Shown: piece after piece, positions 18,354 through 27,790 of the stretch
How the letters are laid out: the number at the start of each line of letters is the position of its first letter
Position numbering within the stretch: the first letter of the stretch is position 1
Assembly (NCBI GenBank): GCA_028874215.1
Contig: JAPPLF010000070.1
Coordinates: forward strand, 1 to 57,909
Origin: Acidobacteriota bacterium
Lineage (GTDB): Bacteria > Acidobacteriota > UBA6911 > RPQK01 > JAJDTT01
Length of the DNA: 57,909 bases
Direction: 5' to 3'
Notes under the pieces: generated by a model
Seen by the model: only the letters and a program-made list of their open reading frames with translations
Database searches by the model: none
What the model was told of the DNA's origin: nothing
Program-made: the position numbers and the translations under genes

Positions 18354-20606
18354 TCATTCGCTTCTGCTGTGTAGCACGGGAGTTTGGAGTGTCGGCGACA
18401 AGAATGTCGCCGCTCCCAGGTCGGTGCTCTTCTCCAGCAACGACCGGTAGCCATATTCGTTGACGATGGCGATGACACCCAGATCCGTGCGGTTACGGGC
18501 GACCCGGGCGTAGGACTCCAGCGCCGCTTTCAAGGATCGAAGAGCTTGCCGCACATGGTTCAGTGCCTCTTCGGTCTGGCCCGACGACTCGGCCGCCGCG
18601 GCCAGGCGAACCGCTTCCACGGCATTGACATAATCGACTGCGAACTCCAATCTTCCGATCCAGAAAGCCGGCAGGGAGCGTCCGGCGCCCTTGGACTGAT
18701 CATGGGCTCGCCGCGAGGCCTCCAAGGCTCTCCGGTAGTGATCCCGCACCTGGGCCAGATACTCCGGTATCGGGCCAGGGCTTCTCCAATGCTTCATCAT
18801 CAGTTGGGGAACCGGGAACCCGAATCCGTAGTCGCTCTGCTCGAAGGCTGTGGTCGCCGCTTCGACCTCGCGGAACGCTTCCAGCAGGGCCTCGCCGCAG
18901 GCCCGGCCGCAGACTCCCTGGAGGAAGTCGGCGGCGACGGCGTCGGGCGTGGCCTCGGCGTCCCAACCGGCCCGCGACAGGTACGCCAGGACCCAGTCAT
19001 GGTCGGCGGGGAATCGCTCGCGGGCGGAGAATCCGGCCCAGCCCTTCCGGAGTTCCTTGACCAGCTCGTGGACGGCCGAAATCGTGATCTGGGGCATCAC
19101 TCCCACGTTGTCGTCGTCCAAAGTGAGATGCAGGACGCCCGCGACATCGGCCGTTGGAAAGGTGCCGAAGATTTCCCGGCGTTTCAGGACATGAGTCTGG
19201 AAGTTGTCCGGCATCAGGCCGACTTCGGTTCCGGGATCAAGAATCTTCCCCAGCAGGGGCCACAACTCCTCCGCCATTCCCCAGAACATGATTCGCTTGT
19301 GGGCGCCCGAAGAGGCTTGGAGCGGGCCCAGGCTCTCCAGCAGGTGGTCGTAGAAGACGAGACTGGCCAAGTCGCCCTTGACCTCGTCCAAGGACTTTTT
19401 CCAACCCTCCGGCCCCCGAAACCACTTGCGGTTGCGCCCCGCCTCCAGGGCGTCAGCGAGGGAGAAGACGTCGCTCAGTCCGTATTTGGCGTCCAGCACC
19501 TTCCAGGCGTCCTCGTAGACCTCCGTCCACTGCCGCCATTCGGGAATGCTGATGGTGATCAGGTCCGTCTCCGGATAGGTCTCGATGATCGTCTTCAGCA
19601 CGGCGGTGCACAGATCGCGGTAGCTGGGGTCGTCCACCGGAGTGGAGGCTCCCGGCACGACCATCAGTTGACCCAGTTGCCGGACCTTCTGGGCATCCTT
19701 CAGCAGGGGGGCGAATTCCGGGGGAAACTGCGTAATGTCCGCGTAGCTGTTGGTTTCCAGTCCCCGCCGGTGGGCGTGCTCGATGAGGTTGTGGATCTGC
19801 CGCTCGCCGGCGGCGACCAGTTCTTCGTAGGTCCCCTCCTCGGGCAGGTCCGGGTTCCAGAACTTCTTGGAGTCCCCGAATAGTTCCCGGCCCACCATAT
19901 CCGGCGTGATGGGGTAGCTGTAGTCGTACCAGAGCCAGGCGGACCGGCGCTCGATCCCCTTGGACTCCCAGTGCAGATAGGGCTGATACCCGAAGGGGTA
20001 GATGTTGACCCGGCTGAACTTCATCTTGGCCAACTGATCGAGGAGCACCCGGAAATCGGCGATCCCCCAGGCTTCCCCGCTGCAGGCGAAATCCTGAATC
20101 GTGGGGTGGGCGCGAATACGGAAGACCGGCTCCATCAGCAGGTTCAGATCCGGTAGCTGGAACTCTTCCTTCCGCTCCGGCAGCACGTCCCGGTCGGTGA
20201 GATAGCGCACCCCCCAGCGCTCCACCAGCTCGTAGACGGCCCACAAGGTGGCTCGCGGGCTGCCGCCTCCCACGACCAGCGCCGGCGTTCCTTCCCAGCG
20301 GGTCGTTTTCAGCACCAGACCCTGGTCCGTGATCTCCCCGAAACCATCTTCCCCCAGCGAATTCAGGACCGCCGCGTTGGTGCCGGGACTGCCAATGAGA
20401 AAGACCGCTTCCGCGTTGGCGGTGCCCTGCCGAACCGGATGGGTCCGGATTCCGTAGAGCTTTGCCAGGTAGTCGCAGAGTTCCTGAGCCGCGAACCGTT
20501 CCAGCTCCGGCGCCGCGCCGCCGACGACCACGTCCACTTGGGGTGGAGCCGTCGAACAACCCCAGCATGCCGACAGTACGACGAAAGCCCAATTCTTGAA
20601 TCTCAT
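18354..20606 (-). CDS. GH67N-like/TIM-barrel glycosidase-like lipoprotein, paralog A
   Basis: A 750-residue lipoprotein with lipobox LSAC (Cys14). Residues 24-140 resemble the alpha-glucuronidase (GH67) N-terminal domain (APELERFAAQELCDYL, ATLWAVYELVERWGVRYL). From 155 a barrel-like region follows (RAHPTIQDF, DQLAKMKFSRVNIY, LHWESKGIERR, PITPDMVG). All five paralogs share a Pro-Glu pair before QW at the end of a strand (here Glu356, IPEWRQW), a candidate catalytic acid. Later blocks are RERFPADHDW and WIGRLEFA. Catalytic activity is inferred. The tail from about residue 730 (AATFLSPT onward) is encoded by an interspersed palindrome and replaces the C-terminus seen in the other paralogs. Fourth paralog in the operon order D, C, B, A. 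Confidence 0.82.
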   Translation of the reverse strand: MRFKNWAFVVLSACWGCSTAPPQVDVVVGGAAPELERFAAQELCDYLAKLYGIRTHPVRQGTANAEAVFLIGSPGTNAAVLNSLGEDGFGEITDQGLVLKTTRWEGTPALVVGGGSPRATLWAVYELVERWGVRYLTDRDVLPERKEEFQLPDLNLLMEPVFRIRAHPTIQDFACSGEAWGIADFRVLLDQLAKMKFSRVNIYPFGYQPYLHWESKGIERRSAWLWYDYSYPITPDMVGRELFGDSKKFWNPDLPEEGTYEELVAAGERQIHNLIEHAHRRGLETNSYADITQFPPEFAPLLKDAQKVRQLGQLMVVPGASTPVDDPSYRDLCTAVLKTIIETYPETDLITISIPEWRQWTEVYEDAWKVLDAKYGLSDVFSLADALEAGRNRKWFRGPEGWKKSLDEVKGDLASLVFYDHLLESLGPLQASSGAHKRIMFWGMAEELWPLLGKILDPGTEVGLMPDNFQTHVLKRREIFGTFPTADVAGVLHLTLDDDNVGVMPQITISAVHELVKELRKGWAGFSARERFPADHDWVLAYLSRAGWDAEATPDAVAADFLQGVCGRACGEALLEAFREVEAATTAFEQSDYGFGFPVPQLMMKHWRSPGPIPEYLAQVRDHYRRALEASRRAHDQSKGAGRSLPAFWIGRLEFAVDYVNAVEAVRLAAAAESSGQTEEALNHVRQALRSLKAALESYARVARNRTDLGVIAIVNEYGYRSLLEKSTDLGAATFLSPTLQTPVLHSRSE
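18393..18412. repeat. Interspersed palindrome inside the 3' end of paralog A
   Basis: CGGCGACA-AGAA-TGTCGCCG, perfect 8-bp arms, with a CTCC flank. It encodes part of the terminal 20 residues of paralog A. Confidence 0.8.
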
Positions 20607-20639
20607 GGCTTATACCCTCGTCAAACCGTCACCGGAGTT

Positions 20640-20658
20640 CGGCGGTTGGAAACCGCCG
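20640..20658. repeat. Interspersed palindrome between paralogs B and A
   Basis: CGGCGGTT-GGA-AACCGCCG, perfect 8-bp arms, in the 76-bp gap between two operon genes. Arm sequence differs from other copies but complementarity is kept. Confidence 0.75.
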
Positions 20659-20682
20659 TTCCCACCGCAGCTCCTGCCGCCA

Positions 20683-22914
20683 CTATTGCCCGTCCTGGAC
20701 CAGACGGGTCAGTTCGGCGATCTTGGCCTTCAACGGCCGGTAGGCGAATTCGCCCAGCATGGCGATGGCGCCCCGGTCGGTCTGGCTGCTGGCGACAGAC
20801 GCGTAGGCTTCCAATCCCCGGCGCAGGCTTTCCAGGCCCTCCCGGGCGTGCTTCAGGGATCTCGAATAGTCGTTGACCATTTCCGCCGCACCCGCCTGAT
20901 GGACGTTTCGGACCGTGTCCGTAAACCCGACCGCGAATTCGAGACGGCCCTGCCAGAAACCCAGGTAGGACCTTCCCGGCGGCGGCGATTTCGATTGGGC
21001 TCGACGCACGGCGCTCAGAGCCCGTTCATAGCCGCTCCGGACCGCCTCAAGGTATGTGGGCAACGGCCCCGGCCGCCAATACTTCATCAGCGTTCCGGGC
21101 CGTTCCTTGGAGAAGTTGCGGTTGGCGTCGGCCAGAAGGGTGGTCACCCACTCGATCTCCTGCAACGCGTCCAGCATCTCTTCCGCGCATCCTGGTCCGC
21201 AGACGGCGGCAAGCTGGTCGCGGGCCACCTCCTCCGGGGTGACGTCCTCATGCCACGCCGCGCGGGACAGGTAGGCGAGCGGCCAATCGTGATCGAAGGG
21301 AAACCGCTCGCGGACCGTGAAACCGGCCCAACGGTTGCGCTTCAGGACCTGGACGATCCGGGAAAGCCACTTGGGCGTCAGTTGGGGCACCATGCCGAGG
21401 TTGTCGTCATCGATGGTCAGGTCCAGAACCCCCGGGTTCTGCGCCGGAAGTTCATTCAGGACCTCGATCCGCCGCAGGAGGCGGACCGGCTGATTGGAGG
21501 GCATGACTCCGATTTCCCACCCGGCGGGAAGAATGCGGTCCACTAAGGGAAACAACTCCTCGGACACACCCCAGTACATGAACTTCATGTCCGGCCGCCG
21601 CGTGGTTTCCAGCACCCGGGAATCCTTCAAAAGGCGTTCGTAGAAGTAGAGGCTGGCAATGTCCCCCTTGATCTCGTTCATCACCCGCTCCCGGGGGACC
21701 TCGGAGCCCCGGCGCCGCGCCGCCGCCGCGAAGATCTGCTCCAACGAACGGACCCGGCTGATCCCGTGCCTGGCGTCCAGCGCCTTCCAGGCGCGTTCGT
21801 ACTCGCCGGTCCACTGCCGCACCTCCGGCATCCAGACCGTGACGTAGTCGGCCTCCGGGTAGGTATCGATGGTGGCCTTGAGCGTGGTCAGGGCCAGCTC
21901 CGCCAGTTGCGGATCATCCAGCGGCGTTTCGGCCCCGGGGACGATGGTCAGGCCGCTCCGGATGCCGCTCCTTTCGGCGCCTTTGAGCAGCGGCGCGAAC
22001 TCGGGGGTGAAGTCGGTGGTGGGAGCCGAGACCGCCACCTCCATCCCGCGGCTCTTGGCGTGTAGCACCAGCGATCGTCCCAACTTCAGGCCGGCCTCGA
22101 TGAAGCGGTCATAGTCCGCGTTGAGGGGGAGGTCGGGATTCCAGAATTCGGTGGCGTCTCCGAACAGTTCCCTGCCCGGCATGTCAGGAGTGATGGGGTA
22201 GCGGTAGTCGTACCAGAGCCACGCCGATTTTCGCTTGATCCCCTTCAGCTCGTAGTGCAGGTAGGGTTGCCAACCGTAGGGGTAGACGTTGATGCGGGAG
22301 AACTTCAGTTTGGCCAGTTGATCGATCAGGCGGAAAAAGTCCGCGGCCGCCCAGGACTCGCCGCTGGAGGCGAAATCCTGAATCGTGGGGTGGGCCCGCA
22401 CTCGCAGGATCGGCTCCATGACCACATCCAATTCAGGGAGGTCCAATTCTTTCTTTTCCGGAAGGACGTCACCCCGGACCAGATAGCGGACTCCCCAGCG
22501 TTCGGCCAGTTCGTACACGGCCCAGAGGGTGGCGCGGGGGCTTCCTCCTCCGACGATCAGCGCCTGGCGGTCCCCGGAGGTCACACTTCGCAGCACGATT
22601 CCCTGGTCGCTCAATTCGGGAAATCCAGACTTGTTGATTGCTGTATTGGTCGCCGGACTGCCCACCAGAAAGGTGATGTGGGAGGCATCGGTCCACTGCG
22701 TGACCGGCTGGGTTTTCAGATCGAAGAGCTTTTCCAGGTAGCCGCACAGTTCACGGGCCGCGAACTGTTCGAGTTGGGGGGCGGAACGGCCGATGACGAC
22801 GGACACGGACGCAGGGGATTGAACCGATGCCCAGGCCGAAACGCTTCCGAGCCAGGACACACCGAGCGCCAGCAGAAGACAGAACGCCAGGGCAGATCTT
22901 ATTTGCGTCCCCAC
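20683..22914 (-). CDS. GH67N-like/TIM-barrel glycosidase-like secreted protein, paralog B
   Basis: A 743-residue protein from a GTG at 22914, giving a normal signal peptide (residues 6-29, cleavage near AWA) and a length matching its paralogs. An in-frame ATG at 23049 would add 45 residues encoded largely by a palindrome and overlap the previous gene, so I reject it. No lipobox Cys is evident, so this copy is probably periplasmic or secreted, unlike A, C and D. Shared blocks: APQLEQFAARELCGYLEKLF, LWAVYELAERWGVRYL, DQLAKLKFSRINVY, MPEVRQW, RERFPFDHDW, WQGRLEFA. It shares the LEKLF variant with paralog E, which suggests a subgroup. Substrate unknown; uronic-acid glycans are inferred from the GH67-like domain. 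Confidence 0.8.
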   Translation of the reverse strand: MGTQIRSALAFCLLLALGVSWLGSVSAWASVQSPASVSVVIGRSAPQLEQFAARELCGYLEKLFDLKTQPVTQWTDASHITFLVGSPATNTAINKSGFPELSDQGIVLRSVTSGDRQALIVGGGSPRATLWAVYELAERWGVRYLVRGDVLPEKKELDLPELDVVMEPILRVRAHPTIQDFASSGESWAAADFFRLIDQLAKLKFSRINVYPYGWQPYLHYELKGIKRKSAWLWYDYRYPITPDMPGRELFGDATEFWNPDLPLNADYDRFIEAGLKLGRSLVLHAKSRGMEVAVSAPTTDFTPEFAPLLKGAERSGIRSGLTIVPGAETPLDDPQLAELALTTLKATIDTYPEADYVTVWMPEVRQWTGEYERAWKALDARHGISRVRSLEQIFAAAARRRGSEVPRERVMNEIKGDIASLYFYERLLKDSRVLETTRRPDMKFMYWGVSEELFPLVDRILPAGWEIGVMPSNQPVRLLRRIEVLNELPAQNPGVLDLTIDDDNLGMVPQLTPKWLSRIVQVLKRNRWAGFTVRERFPFDHDWPLAYLSRAAWHEDVTPEEVARDQLAAVCGPGCAEEMLDALQEIEWVTTLLADANRNFSKERPGTLMKYWRPGPLPTYLEAVRSGYERALSAVRRAQSKSPPPGRSYLGFWQGRLEFAVGFTDTVRNVHQAGAAEMVNDYSRSLKHAREGLESLRRGLEAYASVASSQTDRGAIAMLGEFAYRPLKAKIAELTRLVQDGQ

Positions 22915-23003
22915 CGGCCCTGGGCCAGCGAATTTCGCGCAGTACGAATGGGAGCGGGGGAGCCGGTACTCTCCAGCCGTCGATTCCGAGGCGGCGATGA
23001 AGA

Positions 23004-23023
23004 GGGGGACAGGAATGTCCCCC
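23004..23023. repeat. Interspersed palindrome between propeller gene and paralog B
   Basis: GGGGGACA-GGAA-TGTCCCCC, perfect 8-bp arms, followed by CTCCTAC. Reverse complement gives the GTAGGAG-flanked form found at 13.96 kb. Confidence 0.82.
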
Positions 23024-23026
23024 CTC

Positions 23027-24625
23027 CTACGGAAGAAAATCGATTCCATAGAGCCGAGCCTGATGAATGTAGAAGCGCAGTTGGGCGTCTCCCACGGGAC
23101 AGCGGTCGCCTCCCTTCCACCGGATCGCGCCGGCGCGGTGGTCGCCGCGGACGGGTTGGCAGTCGGAGCGGCTGAACCCGGCGACGGGCTTCCCCCCGGA
23201 AACCAGCTCGGCCTCCAGCTTCCCTTCTCCCACAGTGACGGCGTTGACCACCACCCGGTGTTTGTGTGGGACGGCGGTGCGGGTCAACAGGTCGCCCGTG
23301 GAGTAGCCGCCGGCGGCGGTGACCGCGGCCCAAAGCCGTCCCACCTCCCAGGAGGCGCGCCCGATGCCGCCGGTGAACCAGAGCAGGCCGGCAACCGGAC
23401 TACGGGTGTCATTCCCCAGGGCGAGGGGCTGCCAGTAGTGGGGCCATTCGGGCAGCTCGGCCTGCCGCATCCTCTCGGCGGGTTCGGTGCTCATGTAGTC
23501 GTTGTGCAGGCCCTCGCAACCGCAGTAGTAGACGTAGATCCTTCCTCCATGGTGCACCATGGGATGCATGGGCCAGGTCATCCCGCCGCCGAAGTCTCCC
23601 AGGGCGCGCAGCGGCACGCACGCCCTCCGGTCGGGACGCCACCAGGACTTCCCGTCCCGGGAGGCGGCGAACTGGAAATCCACCGTCTGGTTCCAGGTGT
23701 GATAGACCGTGGCGATTCCGACGAATCCGTTCCGTTGTTGCAGGGGCGAGAGTTCCATGAACTGAGTGTCGTTGGGATCCTGCCAGTCCGGAATCAGGGC
23801 CAGTTCGGCCGCGGACCAGTCGGAACCGGTCCGGCCGGTGCGGCGCATGATGACCCGGCACACGCCGACGGCCACGTCGTAGGGTGACAACCCTCCCGGA
23901 AGGGCCGGAATGGCGCTCTTGTGGTAGGCCGCATAGGACCCGTCCGCCAGTTGTGTGACCCACCCTCCGTCCGCGGTGGGGAACCCAGCCGATTCCCACG
24001 GCTCCCAGTGTTTGCCGTCGGCGGACCGGTAACGATAGAGACCGGGACTGAACGCGCCCTCCCCCTTCTGGTGCGCTTCCTGGCCGGCGGGGACCGGGAA
24101 GCCCTTCACCACGCGGTAGGGGCAGTACCAACCCGGGAGCCGCAGGATGAACATCTCGTACCTTCGATCGGGCGGCGCTTCGGGATGGACGATCACGGAA
24201 GCGTTGTGGGCCGGTCCTCCCGACTTGAGGTCGATCAGGATGTTGGTCCGCTGTTGGCCCTGGTAGGAGCAGATATCCAGTTCGGGCTTGACCCAGTTCA
24301 CCCCGTCAGTTGATTCGGCATAAGCAAGGCGCCGCTCGGCCGAGGCGTTGTAGGGATGCTTCGGGACCGCCACGTACCAGGCCTTCCAGAGCCCGTCCGT
24401 GGGATCGACCATCACGGTTCCGTGGCTCATGGCGCAGGCGTTTTCCCAGGGCAATTCGGGCTCGATGAGGGGATTGGCAGGCTCTTCCTCCGCCAGTTCC
24501 ACCCGCCAGGCGATGTTGTGCTTCTCGACGAAGTCCTCGCCCATCAGGAAGGAGAACTGTTCGTCTGCGTTTGGAACGTACGGCAAGAGAGGTTCGATTC
24601 CGTGGGTCACAGCTTCCTCCTCCAT
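23027..24625 (-). CDS. GH32/GH43-like beta-propeller protein, function unknown
   Basis: A 532-residue protein without signal peptide. Repeated strand motifs suggest a five-bladed propeller like GH32/43 enzymes: HGTVMVDPTDGLWKAWY, YAESTDGVNWVKP, FSPGLYRYRSADGKHWEPWE, QFAASRDGKSWWRP. The SxDGxxW turn recurs at least three times. Final residues 430-532 look like a separate beta-sandwich module. Such proteins are common in glycan clusters of Acidobacteriota and Planctomycetota. I cannot identify catalytic carboxylates with confidence. An alternative GTG start at 24610 has better spacing from GGAGGA. It lies between the SGNH hydrolase and paralog B in the same operon. Confidence 0.7.
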   Translation of the reverse strand: MEEEAVTHGIEPLLPYVPNADEQFSFLMGEDFVEKHNIAWRVELAEEEPANPLIEPELPWENACAMSHGTVMVDPTDGLWKAWYVAVPKHPYNASAERRLAYAESTDGVNWVKPELDICSYQGQQRTNILIDLKSGGPAHNASVIVHPEAPPDRRYEMFILRLPGWYCPYRVVKGFPVPAGQEAHQKGEGAFSPGLYRYRSADGKHWEPWESAGFPTADGGWVTQLADGSYAAYHKSAIPALPGGLSPYDVAVGVCRVIMRRTGRTGSDWSAAELALIPDWQDPNDTQFMELSPLQQRNGFVGIATVYHTWNQTVDFQFAASRDGKSWWRPDRRACVPLRALGDFGGGMTWPMHPMVHHGGRIYVYYCGCEGLHNDYMSTEPAERMRQAELPEWPHYWQPLALGNDTRSPVAGLLWFTGGIGRASWEVGRLWAAVTAAGGYSTGDLLTRTAVPHKHRVVVNAVTVGEGKLEAELVSGGKPVAGFSRSDCQPVRGDHRAGAIRWKGGDRCPVGDAQLRFYIHQARLYGIDFLP

Positions 24626-24691
24626 CCTGGTCTCATGGGGACAGTCCCGATCCCGGTCTAGCCGCGGCGATGCCGGCCGCGTCCGTCGGCC

Positions 24692-25510
24692 CTAATTCGC
24701 CTTTCTCTTTTCGAAGAACTCCTCCTGGATCTGCTTCTCACGCGCCGGGCGCCACCGCTTCATGGACTTCCGCTGCTGGAAGGCCTTCCCGGAAAGGGCG
24801 CTGCAGTTCTGAGCCAGCACCTCGAAGATCCGGTTGGCGATGATCCGGTGCCCCAGGTTGTTCGGATGGACCCCGTCGGTGTCGATCATCCAGGGCGCCT
24901 GCCCCTCGGCCGCAAAGACGTCCGCCAGCAGTACGTCGCATTCGGCGGCCAACTGCTTCATGGCGCTGTTGTAGCCCTTGAGAACGGCGACGTCGGCCTG
25001 ATCGTAGGGGGCGTGCCCGTCGAAGTCGGTCAGAAAGTAGGCATTGACCAACACCACCACGGCTCCTGTCTGCTTCTTGATTTCCAGGACAATGTGGCGA
25101 AGGTCTTCCAGAAACTGCGCCAGGGGCGTCCCTCCCCGGGCGTCGTTGAAGCCGTACGAGACCAGCACCAGATCGGGATCGTACGCAATGACATGCTCCT
25201 GGTAACGCTCCAGGGCGCTGGGGTGTTCCGACGTCTGATAGGTAGGGCTGCGCGGGGAGATCAGGTTGGCTCCGATGCCGTTGTTCACCATCCGAACCGG
25301 TTCCACCTGAGTCTCGTTGATCAGATCGGCCAACAAGCTCACCCAGGAAAATTGGGGAGTCGTCGCCGTCCCGCCGGCGGTAGTGCTTTCGCCCAATGCC
25401 ACCGCCACCCGAAACGGCTGATTCCGGTGGTCCCTCTTCTTCCCCATTGCCGACACCGCTGCCAATCCCACAACCAAAACCAAGGTGAACAATCGAAATG
25501 GAAAATTCAT
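24692..25510 (-). CDS. Secreted SGNH/GDSL hydrolase
   Basis: A 272-residue esterase-type hydrolase. The ATG at 25510 gives a signal peptide (residues 5-22); the longer frame from 25546 overlaps a palindrome. SGNH blocks are visible: block I as GES (residues 40-42, Glu replacing the usual Asp), the block II Gly in NNGIGANL, the block III Asn in SYGFND, and block V DGVHPN with catalytic Asp and His. The family removes acyl groups such as acetate from polysaccharides. That fits a glycan cluster in which acetylated uronic-acid polymers are a sensible target. The C-terminal 40 residues are basic. Confidence 0.85.
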   Translation of the reverse strand: MNFPFRLFTLVLVVGLAAVSAMGKKRDHRNQPFRVAVALGESTTAGGTATTPQFSWVSLLADLINETQVEPVRMVNNGIGANLISPRSPTYQTSEHPSALERYQEHVIAYDPDLVLVSYGFNDARGGTPLAQFLEDLRHIVLEIKKQTGAVVVLVNAYFLTDFDGHAPYDQADVAVLKGYNSAMKQLAAECDVLLADVFAAEGQAPWMIDTDGVHPNNLGHRIIANRIFEVLAQNCSALSGKAFQQRKSMKRWRPAREKQIQEEFFEKRKAN

Positions 25511-25535
25511 ACGTTGGCTGCCTTGAGTTACAGAA

Positions 25536-25554
25536 GGCACCCACAAGGGGTGCC
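25536..25554. repeat. Interspersed palindrome, GGCACCC subfamily
   Basis: GGCACCC-ACAAG-GGGTGCC, followed by CCCTAC, lying between paralog C and the SGNH gene. The same form, slightly altered, lies in the CRTAC1 gene at 35.5 kb. Confidence 0.75.
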
Positions 25555-25555
25555 C

Positions 25556-27790
25556 CTACCGTAGTTCCTCCGTCTTCTTCAACAAGGGGCGGTAGCCGTA
25601 CTCGTTCAGCACGGCGATGGAGCCCAGGTCGGTCCGGTTGCGGGCGACTCGAGCATAGGATTCCGTGGCTTGGCGGAGGGATTCCAACCCGTTGCGGGCA
25701 TGGTTGAGCGCCTCTTCGCGGTGTCCGGCCTCTTCGGACCGGGCTCCCCGGTACAGTGCTTCCACCGTGTTGGCGTATCCCAGGGCGAACTCCAGCCGTC
25801 CCACCCAGAAATCGGCATACCAGCGGCCCCGCGGTTCCGATTTGTCCCGGGCGCGCCGGGCGGCCTCCAGAGCCTCCCCGTAGTCCCGCTGCACGGTCGC
25901 CAGATAGGCCGGCACCTCCTGCGGCTTCCAGAACTTCATCATCATCCCCTTGACGTAGAAGGCGAACGGGATGACCAGAAGCCGCGTCGGTCCGATCTTG
26001 GCGTCCGACTCCGGGCTGGTGGCCAGGGTGAGGGTGGCCGATTCCAGCAGGTCAAAGGCCTTCAGCAGGTCCTCCGCCGCCGCTTCCCCGCATACGGTCC
26101 CGACCAGGTCGCGGGCCACGTCCTTTGGATTCGCCTGCTCGTCCCAGGCGGCTCGGGCCAGATAGGCCAGAACGGCGTCGTGATCCCCCGGAAAGCGCTC
26201 GCGTGCGATGAACCCCGTCCAGCCGTGGCGGCGCAGCTCCTGCAGCACCTGGTGCAGGACCGCCGGCCGCAGTTGCGGCACCAACCCAACGACGTCGTCG
26301 TCCAGGGTCACGTGCATGTGGGCCGAGACCTTCTCGGTGTTCAGAGTCCCAAGGACTTCGGCGCGGGGCAGGAAATTCTCGGGTTGGTTCTCCGGGTGGA
26401 TCCCGACCTCGGAACCCGCCGGCAGGATGCGGTCCAGGATGGGAAACAGCTCTTCGGCAGGTTCGTTGAAGATGATCCCGATATCGGGCCTGAGACTGTC
26501 CTTCAGGACCTTCGGGTCGTTTAACAGGCGGTCGTAGAAATACAGCGAGGTGAGGTCGGCCTTGAACTGGGCCACTCCCAACTCACCCGGCCAGCGCCCG
26601 GATCCCTTGCGGTTCCCGGCCGCCTCCACCAGATCGGGGAGGGAACGCACCTGGCCGACTCCGTATTTGGCATCCAGCAGTTTCCAGGCCCGTTCATACT
26701 CCCCGAGCCATTGTTTCTCTTCCGGCATCCCCATCCGGATGTGGTCCGCTTCCGGATAGGTGTTGACCGTGGCCCGCAGGATGGCGCTGGAAAGATCGAA
26801 CACCACGGGATCGTCCACGGGGGTGTTGAAGCCCGGCCGAACGGTCAGTTGGAAGCTTCGCTCGGCTCCTTTCAGCAGAGGCGCGAACGCGGGTGGAAAG
26901 TCGTTCGTGGGCGCATCGACGTCGCACTCCATTCCCCGGCGGTGGGCGTACTCGATGAGGTTGTGAACCAGCCGCTCCCCGGCGGCCATCATCTCCTCAT
27001 AGCGGCCTCCCAGGGGCAGGTCCGGATTCCAGAACTCGTCGGCATCTTCGAACAGCTCCCGTCCGATCATGTCCGGCGTGATGGGGAAGTGCTGGTCGTA
27101 CCAGAGGGAGGCCGTATCCCGCTTGATGCCCTTGTGCTCCCAGTGGAGCAGGGGCTGGTACATGTAGCCCGAGATCTGCAGACGGTTGAACTTGAGCTTG
27201 GCCAACTGGTCGATCAGGACCCGAAAGTCGGCCATGCCCCACGACTCGCCGCTGGGGGCGAAGTCCTGGACACTGGGATGTCCGCGGATGCGAAAGACCG
27301 GTTCCATGACCACGTCCAGATCCGGGAGCTGGAACGCGTCGGTTCGCTCCGGCAGAACGTCCCGGTCGGTGAAATATCGCACGCCCCAGCGTTCCACCAG
27401 CTCGTAGACGGCCCACAGGGTCGCGGGCGGGCTCCCTCCGGCCAGGATCAGCGCCGGCCATCCTTCCAGATCCGTCCGGCGCAGCACGATCCCCTGATCG
27501 CTCACGTCCGGAAAGGACTGCTCCCCCATCGCCCGTTTCGCCGTTGCATTGGTCTGCGGACCACCGATCAGAAAAACCGCATCCGCGGTGCCGGACGGAT
27601 GGCGCGCCGGATAGGCCCGAATCCCATACAGCTTGGCCAGGTAGTCGCACAATTCCCGGGCCGCGAAGCGCTCCAGTTCCGGCGCGGCGCTCCCCACGAC
27701 CACCTCCACTTGGGGAACCTGCGTGCAGGCCGAACCAGCCGGCAGCAAGGCGAGCAACGCCAGATAGATCCAAATTCTCTCAAGTCTCAT
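25556..27790 (-). CDS. GH67N-like/TIM-barrel glycosidase-like lipoprotein, paralog C
   Basis: A 744-residue protein from ATG 27790, which overlaps the stop of paralog D in an ATGA, so the two are translationally coupled. A hydrophobic leader ends at Cys22 (AGSAC), a plausible but not ideal lipobox. Shared blocks: APELERFAARELCDYLAKLY, LWAVYELVERWGVRYF, RGHPSVQDF, DQLAKLKFNRL, LHWEHKGIKR, PITPDMIG, FAPLLKGAE. In the candidate active-site strand, PEEKQW keeps the Glu but changes the neighbouring residues. It also has an extra insert near residue 600 (SPESDAKIGPTRLLVIPFAF) that the others lack, so specificity may differ. The frame extends antisense upstream to 28207 but that is not coding. Confidence 0.82.
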   Translation of the reverse strand: MRLERIWIYLALLALLPAGSACTQVPQVEVVVGSAAPELERFAARELCDYLAKLYGIRAYPARHPSGTADAVFLIGGPQTNATAKRAMGEQSFPDVSDQGIVLRRTDLEGWPALILAGGSPPATLWAVYELVERWGVRYFTDRDVLPERTDAFQLPDLDVVMEPVFRIRGHPSVQDFAPSGESWGMADFRVLIDQLAKLKFNRLQISGYMYQPLLHWEHKGIKRDTASLWYDQHFPITPDMIGRELFEDADEFWNPDLPLGGRYEEMMAAGERLVHNLIEYAHRRGMECDVDAPTNDFPPAFAPLLKGAERSFQLTVRPGFNTPVDDPVVFDLSSAILRATVNTYPEADHIRMGMPEEKQWLGEYERAWKLLDAKYGVGQVRSLPDLVEAAGNRKGSGRWPGELGVAQFKADLTSLYFYDRLLNDPKVLKDSLRPDIGIIFNEPAEELFPILDRILPAGSEVGIHPENQPENFLPRAEVLGTLNTEKVSAHMHVTLDDDVVGLVPQLRPAVLHQVLQELRRHGWTGFIARERFPGDHDAVLAYLARAAWDEQANPKDVARDLVGTVCGEAAAEDLLKAFDLLESATLTLATSPESDAKIGPTRLLVIPFAFYVKGMMMKFWKPQEVPAYLATVQRDYGEALEAARRARDKSEPRGRWYADFWVGRLEFALGYANTVEALYRGARSEEAGHREEALNHARNGLESLRQATESYARVARNRTDLGSIAVLNEYGYRPLLKKTEELR

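Noticed and set aside
24634-24650. GGGGACAGTCCC as another palindrome copy
   Set aside because: Arms are short and the central GGAA is absent; too weak to include in the family.
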